From Cryoendolithus antarcticus (lineage: Eukaryota; Ascomycota; Dothideomycetes; Cladosporiales; Cladosporiaceae), in NCBI GenBank assembly GCA_002077065.1, contig NAJO01000009.1, positions 1,160,032 through 1,224,031 of the forward strand: DNA of 64,000 bases, in the 5' to 3' direction. Shown here piece by piece: positions 19,601 through 28,190 of the stretch. Numbering within the stretch: the stretch's first letter is position 1; every line of letters starts with the position of its first letter. The position numbers and the translations under genes were made by a program. Below the pieces are notes generated by a model. It ran no database searches. It was not told where the DNA came from and saw only the letters and a list, made by a program, of their open reading frames with translations.

Positions 19601-22134
19601 GGGATGACTTCAAGAACAAGAAGGTGCCACTTCAACAATTCCAGCCGAACGACATTCTCGATGTCAAGATTCTTGGGATCCACGACTCGCGAAACCATCG
19701 CTTTCTACCGATCACGAACCGTCAGAACAAGAACCCGGTGTATGAGCTTTCTGCGAAGAAGAGCCGAGTACAAGACGGCGATAGCAGTCTGCTCGGCGGG
19801 CTTGAGGGCATCAGCGCTGGTGAGAGCCATCTGGCTTTCGTCAACAACCATGGCGATGACTGCGTTTGGGTGAACCTCAGCCCTAGCGTGAGAGGTCGCG
19901 TTGCGTTGATGGACTTGTCGGACGATGTTGGTATGTTGAATGATCTGTCAAAGCACTTTGGCATCGGCTCTGCACTCAAGGTCAAGGTCAAGAACGTGAT
20001 GCCACTCTCGAACCGACTGGATCTCAGTGCGCGGTCTAGCGAAGACGCCGAGAGCGTCACAATTGATACGTTGACGCCCGGGAGCGTCGTCGCTGGCCGA
20101 GTGACCAAGGTGTCTGAGAACTCGGTCACTGTCCAGTTGGGTGACTCTATCGCTGGTCCCGTCACTTTGACTGAGCTCAGCGATGACTTCGACCAAGCCG
20201 ATCCCGCGCGTTACGCCAAGAACGAAATCGTGCGCGTCTGCGTGCTCGACATCGATAGACCCAACAAGCGGGTATACCTCTCCCTGCGTGCAAGCAAGGT
20301 TCTCTCATCGACTTTGCCAGTAAAGGACCCGCAAGTCCCGAACATCAACGCCTTGAAGGCAGGCGACATCGTCCGCGGCTTCGTGAAGCACATCAGCGAG
20401 AAGGGTGTCATTGCCTCTCTTTCCGCTACAGTCGATGCGTTCATCCGCGTCGCCGATCTCAGCGATCTTTATATCAAGAATTGGCAGTCACACCTGACGC
20501 TCGACCAGCTTGTACGCGGCCGCATCATCTCGGTCGATCCAGCGTCGAAGCATATTCAGCTCTCTCTCAAACAATCACAGATCGATCCCAATTACGTGGC
20601 ACCGCTGCAGTTCAACGACATCAAGACGGGCATGATCGTCACAGGCAAGGTTCGCAAGGTTGAGGACTACGGCGCTTTCGTGGATCTCGACAACTCTCAG
20701 CCTAGGCTCAGCGGTCTATGTCATCGCAGCGAGGTTGCGGACAAGTTTGTCAAAGACGTCAGGACGCTGTATGAGGTTGGCGATATTGTCAAAGCGAAGG
20801 TGCTGAAGGTTGAGCAGGAGGGCAAGAAGATCAGTCTGGGTTTGAAAACTAGGTACTTCAAGGATGACGGCGCTGAGAGCGATGATGAGGTGGTAAAGAC
20901 GAATGGGCATGAGGTCGACGACGATGAGGGAAGGGAAGACGCCGCTGCGGGCGGTGTCGAGCTCGACGCAGAGATCATCGGGGCTGACAACGACGAGGAA
21001 ATGAAAGACGATGTCGATCTCGGCGCTGTTCGCGACATGGACGACAGTGAAGAGGATGGTGTAGCAGTACCTGCAGCGGACGATTCGGACGATGATACGG
21101 CTGTCAAGCTCACAGCTGGACTATCTACCAATGGCTTCGACTGGTCAGGCAACGCGCTCAACACTACCACCGAAGTTGACGCTTCCGACTCAGAGCCCGA
21201 TAGCACCACCGCAAAGAAACGCAAACGTACCAAACCCGAGATCAAAGTCGACCTCACAGCCGACCTCGACGCCCACGGCCCGCGCAGCACCTCAGACTTC
21301 GAGCGCCAGCTGCTCGGCCAGCCGAATGACTCAGCCCTCTGGATCCAATACATGGCCTTCCAACTCCAACTCGGCGAAGTCCAGAAAGCCCGCGATCTAG
21401 CCGAGCGCGCACTCCGCACGATCCACATCCGCGAAAGCGATGAGAAGGGCAATATCTGGATCGCCTTGCTGAATCTCGAGGCCGAGTACGGCGACGAGGA
21501 GAAAGTCGATGGAGTCTTCAAGCGGGCTTGTCAAGTTCAGGAACCGCTGAGTATGCACGAGAAGCTGGCGAGTATCTATATCGACTCTGGCAAGTACGAT
21601 AAGGCGGATAAGATCTTTGAGCGCGCAGTGGGAAACAAGAGCTTCAGGGCTGTGCCGGATGTGTGGTTGAACTATGCTACCTTCCTCATGAGCACGCATG
21701 GTAAACCCGACGAGGCCCGCGCGTTGCTTTCGCGAGCCCTGCAGAGTATCGCCAAAGACGAGCACCGCCTTCTCACAGCCAAATTCGCTGGTCTAGAATT
21801 CCGCAGCGCTGGCGGCGACGCAGAACGCGGCCGCACGATCTTCGAGACGCTCGTCGGCGAGTGGCCGAAGTGGACGCAGGGATGGGATATGTGGGTTGAT
21901 CTTGAGCGTGCTTGCATCGCTGAGGACAAGGAGGATGCTATCGCGCGGTGCAGGAAGTTATTCGAGAGGATGAGTGCGGTGAAGATGAAGAAACGCCGGG
22001 CAAAGTTTGTTTTCAAGCGGTGGTTGGAGTTTGAAGAGAAGGAGGGTGCGGAGAGAGATGTGGAGAGGGTGAAGGGTGTGGCGAAAAAGTGGGTGGAGGA
22101 TGAGGCTGCCAGGCAGGGTGGTACGGATGAGTAA
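16651..22134 (+). CDS. rrp5: Rrp5, S1-repeat and HAT-repeat ribosome biogenesis factor
   Basis: Single exon, 1827 aa. The frame is open further upstream (from 16429), but MSSTKRKAITDDRPQKRVK at 16651 looks like the natural lysine-rich nuclear N-terminus. From about residue 130 to 1400 there is a long series of S1 RNA-binding domains (for example LVPGSIVLGRVTGVTGKDV, IKTGMIVTGKVRKVEDYGAF); the family has about twelve. An acidic linker (about 1405-1525) and a KKRKRTKPE basic signal follow. The last 280 residues are HAT/TPR-like helices (SDFERQLLGQPNDSALWIQY). Rrp5 binds pre-rRNA in the nucleolus and is needed for both 18S and 5.8S processing. The length is close to that of yeast and human homologues (1729 and 1871 aa). 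Confidence 0.95.
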   Translation: MSSTKRKAITDDRPQKRVKAAKPEAESRPAKSGAKPAKENRPPKPEPNERRGPVKSVLQQEERSFPRGGASVLTPIETKQIQAQAEKDVLFEQQTGEKPVRDEDDDLFDDVAEAPVKQKRQARKEDDGEKKVAATRIQGLSYKTLVPGSIVLGRVTGVTGKDVAVALANNLTGYVPITAVSERLNRRISDLLAEDVQEDDDDDDTDVDLKKLFFEGQWLRAKVTSTGHDSTDQKAKRHIELSVDPVQVNGGLEADSVVTHSMLQASVRSVEDHGVIMDLGLATDGVRGFISKKELGAAYKLEELEEGQVMMCLVTGKGSDGKVLKLSPDAARFSAHIGNKQAPVVTEAPIVDAYLPGTAVEVLVTECSHGGVVGKLMGMVNVTADLVHSGVGEDEDLSVKYKISSKIKARIIWSLPGDDGARKLGVSLLEILTTLPPPPDRLPENANPKLKALATSASQKFPNSATIEDAKVTQVIQDRGIHLALPSLTGQSGATAFAHISQVSDARVESLSSTTGSFKVGSSHKVRVLSFNPIDGLYYVSLKQSILDQAYLRLEDVAVGEVVQGKVDRLLLGGSKGITGVLVKLSDSITGLVPEMHLSDARLEHPERKFRDGFPITVRVLSIDLDRRQIRLTAKKSLVSDTESAIWSNYESLQPEMESKGTIVNLLDKGAVVQFFGDVRAWLPVSEMSEAYVERPDRHFRIGQTVTARVVLVSSETKEMKVSCKTGGDIDDEQQDAWEAVQGGQIVSATVTEKTLDSVLVDLENGLKGIVRAAHLLDGSAAKAESALKRIRVGQKLTDLLVLNKFARSRQVMLTNKPGLVEDAKKGALIRSFKDVKKGNKVHGFVRSVTPEGVYVEFANGTVGLVLKTHLAPEMLGQAAFGLRKDQSVTPWVLNVDAVKERFLLSLREQNVDTPAAAPAASQSAADAPELVNPVDPALTTTADLSLHTVTKARVASVKGTQINVRLADNAHGRIDVSEVFDSWDDFKNKKVPLQQFQPNDILDVKILGIHDSRNHRFLPITNRQNKNPVYELSAKKSRVQDGDSSLLGGLEGISAGESHLAFVNNHGDDCVWVNLSPSVRGRVALMDLSDDVGMLNDLSKHFGIGSALKVKVKNVMPLSNRLDLSARSSEDAESVTIDTLTPGSVVAGRVTKVSENSVTVQLGDSIAGPVTLTELSDDFDQADPARYAKNEIVRVCVLDIDRPNKRVYLSLRASKVLSSTLPVKDPQVPNINALKAGDIVRGFVKHISEKGVIASLSATVDAFIRVADLSDLYIKNWQSHLTLDQLVRGRIISVDPASKHIQLSLKQSQIDPNYVAPLQFNDIKTGMIVTGKVRKVEDYGAFVDLDNSQPRLSGLCHRSEVADKFVKDVRTLYEVGDIVKAKVLKVEQEGKKISLGLKTRYFKDDGAESDDEVVKTNGHEVDDDEGREDAAAGGVELDAEIIGADNDEEMKDDVDLGAVRDMDDSEEDGVAVPAADDSDDDTAVKLTAGLSTNGFDWSGNALNTTTEVDASDSEPDSTTAKKRKRTKPEIKVDLTADLDAHGPRSTSDFERQLLGQPNDSALWIQYMAFQLQLGEVQKARDLAERALRTIHIRESDEKGNIWIALLNLEAEYGDEEKVDGVFKRACQVQEPLSMHEKLASIYIDSGKYDKADKIFERAVGNKSFRAVPDVWLNYATFLMSTHGKPDEARALLSRALQSIAKDEHRLLTAKFAGLEFRSAGGDAERGRTIFETLVGEWPKWTQGWDMWVDLERACIAEDKEDAIARCRKLFERMSAVKMKKRRAKFVFKRWLEFEEKEGAERDVERVKGVAKKWVEDEAARQGGTDE

Positions 22135-22504
22135 GGCAGTGTGATTGATAGAATGGGTGTACATTCTGTGGAAGACATGAGGTCCATCGAAGACGCTCGG
22201 GAATAAGATTTGCGGCGCAGATCTAGATGTTGCTCACTCTCACGTGGCAAGGTACCGAGTTTCGTCACCAGAGCTTACTTCCACCCGACCGCATGCACAA
22301 GGCGGGGCTGGATTCTAGAACGGCGATGGCATTTGATGAGTACACAAATACACGTGTTGCCAATAATTTAGGTCAAGTAAGTGAGAAAGCAAGAATTCTT
22401 TCGTTTCATTCCTGTGTTTTTTTCGTAAGATATCGTAGACGTCTAGCTGTTCTCGCTCACTGTTTCCCATCAAATCATACCAGAGACTCATTTCGCAACC
22501 AGTC
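22135..22504. other. Intergenic region, rrp5 3' end to GST-like promoter
   Basis: 370 bp with no gene seen. A short T-run lies near 22415. Confidence 0.4.
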
Positions 22505-23565
22505 ATGGCCCAATCTCTCCCCAACATCATAGCCTGGGACTACCAATTCGCGCCCAACGCCCAGAAAGCTCGCAATTACCTCTACGCCACCCAAACACCT
22601 TTCAAAATCTGCGAGCAGCCTTTCGTCATTCCCCGCCCAATCCTGCAGAATTTGGGAATTACCTATCGTCGGGTGCCTGTACTGAGTATCGGCAAGGATG
22701 TGTTTCCTGATAACACGACGTTCATCGATGCAATGCAGGGGTTGCTTCAACCGCAGGGGAAAGGATTGAAGAGGGGAGCTTTCGATCGGGCGTTTGAGCA
22801 GTGGGGTTATGTAGGTCCCTTCTCCGTTATTATCGCTAGAGAGTGGCTGACGAGCGGTGTAGCGCAGCTTCTGGATCGCACTCCCATGTTTACCAGCCGA
22901 GTTCATCACGCCGCAGCTGGCCAAGGATCGCGAAGAGCTTTTCCCGGTCTTTGCTCGCGAGGATTTCGGCTCGCTGCAGAACAACGGCAGGTCTGAGTTC
23001 CGTGCTTTCCTGGAAAGTGCCGAGAACGACTTTCTCAACAACGAGGGGCCTTGTATTGGTGGCGGGCAGGAGCCGGCTCTGGCAGATATTCATGCCATCT
23101 GGATGATCAAGTGGTGGATCCAGACTATTGGGCTGAGTGAGGACGTTGGCCATGGGAGGAAGGAGTTGCCGAGGATCCATCGATGGTCTGTTAAGCTTGA
23201 CCCGGAAGAATGCCGCTCCCATGCTAACATAATGCAGGATCGAAAGCCTGCCGAAGCAAGCAGACGCGCAGAAAGACGACATGCTCTTCAGTGCCGAGGA
23301 GGCAACCAAGCAGATCTTGGGTGACAAATACGCCCTCCCCGACATTGGTGTCGACACGTCAGACGTGCTAGGTCTGCAAGCCAACGACGCCGTCGTAGTC
23401 GAAGCCGGCGATGCGAAGCCCGGGAATTGTCCACAACACGGCAAGCTAGTTGGTCTGAACAAGGTCAAGTTCGTGATTGAGCTGGAGAACGGTCTGCGAG
23501 TGCATTTCCCAAAGGTTGGGTACTTCATCAAGAAGGCAGGGGGGCAGTCCAACGGAAATTCGTGA
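22505..23565 (+). CDS. Glutathione S-transferase-like protein
   Basis: Exons 22505-22810, 22863-23185 and 23238-23565 give 318 aa. The second donor is GTCTGT; a better-looking GTTAAG two codons later would break the frame. The N-terminus (IIAWDYQFAPNAQKARNYLY, then FKICEQPFVIPRP) is a thioredoxin-like GST_N domain with substrate-facing PRP and VPVLSIGKD. An all-helical GST_C-type half follows (FLNNEGPCIGGGQEPALADI, with the conserved LADI). The last 90 residues are an extension with a small beta-like module (GDAKPGNCPQHGKLVGLNKV). It probably conjugates or reduces small molecules with glutathione; the substrate is unknown. Confidence 0.78.
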
Positions 23566-23623
23566 GCCTGCAAGGTGCCCGCAGAGTTTGTAAGGGCGCG
23601 CGCAGCAAAGTCCCACTTGCTTG

Positions 23624-25206
23624 CTACTTATCGTCTTTACCAGCTTTAGCGTCATCGAAAGCCTTCTGTCGCTGTCTGTTATTCCAATTGAGTGTTCTTG
23701 AGATACTGTCAACCCAGTCCTCTGTCCGGCGATCGAGCGGCAGCACAGTTGGGAAAGGGAAGCGCGATGCTGAGATCGTCACGTAGTCACCGGGCTTCAG
23801 CTCGCAGCGTTCTTTGCCGTCAAAGCTAGCCCAGCAGCTTGCTCTGGCGTCGTATGGCACACCAAGTCTTAGTACCATGGTGTCAGGTAAGATGATAGGA
23901 CGGAAGCTGAGTGTATGCGGCGCGATCGCAGTGAGAAGTATGACGGGGTTATCCGGATGGCAGAGACTGCCTCCAGCCGCCAAGTTATAGGCTGTCGATC
24001 CAGTGGGCGTAGCCACAGCAATGCCATCAGCCTGCACAGTGGTGAAGTGCTCGTCATCGCCAAAGACTTCGATAGTGCCCATGGTCGCGCTCGGACCACG
24101 GTCGAGTACGATGTCGTTCAGAATGTTGTGTGTACCCATGGGCTCATGAGTGTCAGCCTTGTCCCTGTCATCACCAATCAGTTCTTCGATGAGATCCCGT
24201 GATTGGTGCTCCTCAACATCGTCGCGAGGTCGAGATCGCATGATGGTGCCTTCGAATCGTAGTCGCAAAGACACTGTTACACCTTCGGAGAACGCTCTGG
24301 TAAGTGTCTTTTGATACTGATCAAAGTCGAACTTCGTCAAGAAACCCAATGATCCGAGTGCGAATGACATGACAGGCGGTACAATGCGTTGGAAGAGCCA
24401 TGAGGCATAGAGCACAGTGCCATCGCCACCCAACGCAACCACAATCTCAAATTGCTGCGGCTTCTTCTTGCAAAGCTCGTCGTTCCAGTATTTGATGCGG
24501 TCCTGATGACTTTGATCAAGTCGCAAGAAATCACCGTTATGGAAGACCTTGTTGTTACGCATGGTGTCTTCGACCCAGACGGTGTATAACTGGCCATCTG
24601 CGTTCTGCTGCTGGAGCAGCCACTTGGTCACTTCTCGGGTGTGAGCAATAAGCTTCTGATCATGAGCTTTCGTCAGAATGAACACATTCTTGACCTTGAT
24701 CAGCAAGCGGAGATGCCCAAGACGTTTCGATAGCTCTCGAATATTGAAGGCCATGTCAGATAGCTGCTTCTTCGACAGCAGTCGAGATTGTCGATGCACT
24801 TCGCCATTGTGGGGCGTATCGGCTACCTTGTCAGCTGGTCTCTGTGCAGCCTCACCAGCAGGATTCGGTGTGTGCGTTTCCTCCCTGGCTCGCTGAGACA
24901 GAAGAGTGTGCACAAAGCAAGCTGTGTTTGATCGAGCTGATCCCGGTCTTTGATGGCCGTTGCGTGGGTCCGAGATGATTGAGGCTCGACGTCGTCGGGA
25001 GTTCTTGCGATCAAAGATCACCTCGAGCTGCTCATGCAAGCCTTCCGAATCGCTGTTCGAGTGTGCTGCTTCCATCTAACATATATGTAAGTGCCTAATG
25101 CTGGAAAACACGGGATCTCAAGAACTCTTACATCCTGCATCTCAGAGGACAGTAGTGTCATCGCATCTTCTCGGGCATCTTCGCCGCCTTGATCGATAGA
25201 CGACAT
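23624..25206 (-). CDS. NAD kinase (ATP-NAD kinase, Utr1/Yef1 type)
   Basis: Two exons, 25206-25132 (25 codons) and 25075-23624, give 508 aa. The intron is 56 nt (GTAAGA...TGTTAG). The catalytic motif GGDGT is at residues 241-245 (IVVALGGDGTVLYASWLF). It is followed by GSLGFLTKFDF and, near the C-terminal third, the NE/D-type and DGIAVATPTGSTAYNLAAGG substrate-binding motif. These define NAD kinases, which make NADP from NAD and ATP. The N-terminal 120 residues are poorly conserved and lack a mitochondrial presequence, so a cytosolic enzyme is likely. Exon 1 depends on the splice, but the ATG and phase both fit. Confidence 0.92.
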
Positions 25207-25611
25207 GACGGATGGTACTACAACAAAGCGATGAGATCGTCGAGAAGAGACCACTTCGTGACGATGTACTTGGGTTGGTGGTCCGAGCTTATAGTAAGAG
25301 GATTTTGGAAGACCTCACGTCCGCCTAGAGTCCTCCACTAGAGTTTGATAAACTTTCAGACGGCAAGAACTAGTGTTGTCTCTATAATAATGATAGGAGA
25401 TATTCTAACACCAGTGGATACGCGCGATTCGCCTTGAGGCAGTGTCGCCAGCTATCTATGTACACCACACGACCACGCAAAGCTGACTAAAGCTGACCTT
25501 GCATGGTGGCACTACAAACTGGCTCACGACACACGGGGACAGACGATCGAGACTTGGGGGTACAGGCGAAGTGCTGGAAATTTGCTCGAAACTTCACAAC
25601 AAATCTAGACA
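25207..25611. promoter_or_regulatory. Divergent promoter of NAD kinase and las1
   Basis: 405 bp between two start codons. No gene seen. GGAAATTTGCTCG at 25577 lies 35 bp before las1; an AAATTT core also occurs upstream of rrp5, but this could be chance. Confidence 0.4.
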
Positions 25612-26933
25612 ATGGCGAAATACACAATCACACCCTGGCGCCACCACTCCGACCTCCTCACCGTCCGCTCCCAACTCTACAGCCCAGATCCCATCCTCCG
25701 CCAAACAGCAGTCTCCCGCACAATGGCCTGGAAACTCCGCGGCAACCTCCCCCACGCCGTCGAATCCACAGCCCTCCTCGTAGATGCCTTCCTCCACCAC
25801 GCCTTGCCCTCAAACTCCCCCTTCAGCATCCGAGCAGTCTACAGCGCGGCGTTCACGCGTTTTGTAACGGGTTTCTGCGATATTGGCAGGAACCGGGAAC
25901 GGGCGCTCGAGCCAAGCAGTATGCTGGAGATTGCGAGGCAGATTGGGATGCCGGCTGAGTTTGTGGCTTTGAGGCATGAGGCTACCCATGAGGATTTGCC
26001 GAGTGTGCAGCGGCTTGTCGCGGCGTGTGAGCAGGCGTTGGAGTGGCTGTGGGATGTTTACTGGTCGAAAGTTGATGCAGTCGCTGTTGTGGTGGCAAAG
26101 CAGGCGGAGGCTGTGGATGTTGCACACGTCACCGTCGAAGCGAGGCGAGTCTTTCGAGACTTCAGAGGAGCGAGGAGGACAGCTTTGAAGAAGCAAGGAA
26201 CGCACTCACAGGAAGCGCGATTAGTGGTTACAGAAGCCGCAGCCAACCTGCGATCACTTTGTTCCAATAGAGCTGAAGCTACTGAGACCGCAATTGCCGT
26301 ATTGGTAGCTGACGAGCTGCTGTACCCTTCCGAACGGGAGTAAGTCTGGCCCTCATGATGGCTCATGGTACTTGTACTAACTCGTTCAGGCTGGGAGCTC
26401 CACTTGGCGGCGCCTTCATGATCTGGGACGACCTTCTGATCGACATAACCGATAAAAGCCCATCGAGTCTGCGGGTACTGACGAAGACGATGTTCAATCG
26501 CATGATCTCCCCTGCCATCACGAGAACGACTAGCGATATCGGAAGCGATGCATTGTTCATCTGGCTAGCGCACATCGCATCGTCTGAGGCGTGGCAAACT
26601 GTTCGTGAAGGGACAGGATTTGACGTCCAGACTGATGTAATGCGAGAGTGCTGCCTTCAGCCCGGGCATTGGTCGTATCTCTTGGGCACGGCGTTGCTGA
26701 AGAGCAGCCGTGATGATATGTTTATCGAGGCGTGGTCAGATCTACTGCGGGCCAGCGCTGTCAATACCGATGGTGTCGAAAAGGGCGTCAATACGCACGA
26801 TGTCTCAAACGAAACATCGTCACTGACCAAGATGGACGCCGAGGCTGGGAAATTCGCAAAGGCCAGTGATCTCACAAGCTCCTGGCAGCAGGCCCTCTTT
26901 GCACCTCAGGCAGCAATCGGGGTCGTCAGATAG
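25612..26933 (+). CDS. las1: Las1, pre-rRNA ITS2 endonuclease subunit
   Basis: Exons 25612-26339 and 26390-26933 give 423 aa. The 50-nt intron (GTAAGT...TACTAAC...TTCAG) joins SER-ELGAPLGG. The N-terminal Las1 domain (1-160) begins with YTITPWRHHSDLLTVRSQLY and contains the HEPN nuclease motif R121-HEAT-H126 (RHEATHEDLP), which cuts ITS2 in yeast and human Las1. The middle third is helical and the C-terminus variable. Las1 works with the kinase Grc3 in the nucleolus. The last 8 bp overlap the stop region of the convergent E2 gene. Confidence 0.9.
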
Positions 26934-27807
26934 CAACGAAGTTCGTCCAGATGACTACTACCAATGCAGCCAGCACAGCAAAGATAGCCTTGTCAATCCA
27001 TGCCGGGATACTGTCCGCCTGCACGGGCACAGGTCTCGCAGCATGTGCTTGCTGAGGAACAGCATGTGCCACCGCTTGAGGTATCGTTGGCTGAGCGGCG
27101 AGCGGATCGCTGGCCGGTGCCGGAGTGGGAGCTGCATCCGCAAGCGTAACCGCAACAGCTGCAGGCGCAGCACTCTCCACCCCCTTTCCCGCCTCCACCC
27201 CCTTTCCCGCCTCCACCCCCTTCCCCAAGTCCTCCCTATATCCCAGCCTCAGCTCCTCCGGCACGACCTCCTGCTTCACTTCCCCACCAGCCTGCCTGAC
27301 AGCCTCGTCCTGCCCCTCCATGATCTCCACATTCGTCTTCCCACAACTCCCGCATCTCCACGCCCCGCTCCCCTCCGCAAACCTCCGCCTTACCCCATCA
27401 CTACTCTCCATCCCCCCCAACTGCCCCTTAGCATCCGTGTCCATGAAACTCCTTATCGCCACCAACGCAGTCCTGATCCCCCAAGCAGGCTGCCAGCTCT
27501 CCTCATGATGCCCCGAAATACTCAAACAAATCTCCCTATTCACCTCGAACCTCCCCGTCGGCGTGAGGAAGCGAAAGGAAGGCGGTTTGAGAGGGTAAGC
27601 TGGCGGGAGGACTATGCGGCCATGGTATAAGCCGCCTTCGAACGGGGAGGGCGAGGGGGGCCCCCGTAAAGTGAAGTGCCATTCGAAGAGATCTATTTCT
27701 AGGGGTGCGGCGGCGTAATCTGGGGAGGGGGAGGAGGCGAGCTCGGAGGCTTCGCGGAGAATGCGTTTGATTGTGGGGGATTTGGAGGAGAAGCTTGGGG
27801 AGGCCAT
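26926..27807 (-). CDS. Tail-anchored ubiquitin-conjugating enzyme, UBE2J/Ubc6 type
   Basis: Single exon, 293 aa. The UBC fold (about 5-160) matches the UBE2J1 pattern: SPTIKRILREASELA, EWHFTLRGP, GGLYHGRIVLPPAYPLKPPS and VNREICLSISGHH, with C94 the likely catalytic cysteine. Like other UBE2J/Ubc6 enzymes it lacks the usual HPN tripeptide. A Cys pair (CGSCGK) follows near residue 153. The linker has GKGVEA repeats. The last 23 residues (about WIDKAIFAVLAALVVVIWTN) form a C-terminal membrane anchor that places the enzyme on the ER surface for ER-associated degradation. Its 3' end overlaps the las1 coding sequence by 8 bp. Confidence 0.9.
   Translation of the reverse strand: MASPSFSSKSPTIKRILREASELASSPSPDYAAAPLEIDLFEWHFTLRGPPSPSPFEGGLYHGRIVLPPAYPLKPPSFRFLTPTGRFEVNREICLSISGHHEESWQPAWGIRTALVAIRSFMDTDAKGQLGGMESSDGVRRRFAEGSGAWRCGSCGKTNVEIMEGQDEAVRQAGGEVKQEVVPEELRLGYREDLGKGVEAGKGVEAGKGVESAAPAAVAVTLADAAPTPAPASDPLAAQPTIPQAVAHAVPQQAHAARPVPVQADSIPAWIDKAIFAVLAALVVVIWTNFVAI
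27175..27228 (-). repeat. 18-bp tandem repeat inside the E2 gene
   Basis: Three copies, the last slightly changed, of an 18-bp unit beginning CTCCACCCCC on the plus strand. On the minus strand they encode GKGVEA repeats in the linker between the UBC domain and the membrane anchor. Confidence 0.85.
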
Positions 27808-28190
27808 GGCGATTTCGGGACTGATGGTGAACTGGGTGTGATGCGAGGTGCGAGACGGGGCGAGAAGGAGGACTATGTTGGTATCATGGTGGAAGAGGTA
27901 GCGGTAAGGTAGTGCAGAACAGCCACTGTATCAGTACGAAGGTTCAGTCAATGTATTGTCATGATAGTGGAGGACAGATTGCAGCACTATATGCAGGTAC
28001 CGTGTAGCTCTGCTGACGGCAACACCAGTCGTCCCCAATGTAGTCAGCACTCGCAGAGAGCATCGACAGCAGCGTACGCTTCATATTCTCTTTGCTCCGC
28101 ATCACCATGATATGCTTCGCTTTGCGTGCGAGATCTTATCCCGGAGTAATCTATCATCTATCGTTACATCGTCCATTGACCATCAAGTCA
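27808..28190. other. Intergenic region
   Basis: 383 bp holding the E2 promoter and the 3' end of the Ybp-like gene. No gene or repeat seen. Confidence 0.4.

Noticed and set aside
20721..21521. 266-codon open frame on the minus strand
   Set aside because: It is entirely antisense to the rrp5 acidic linker and HAT repeats, is Ser-rich from the reverse of acidic codons, and has no family features.
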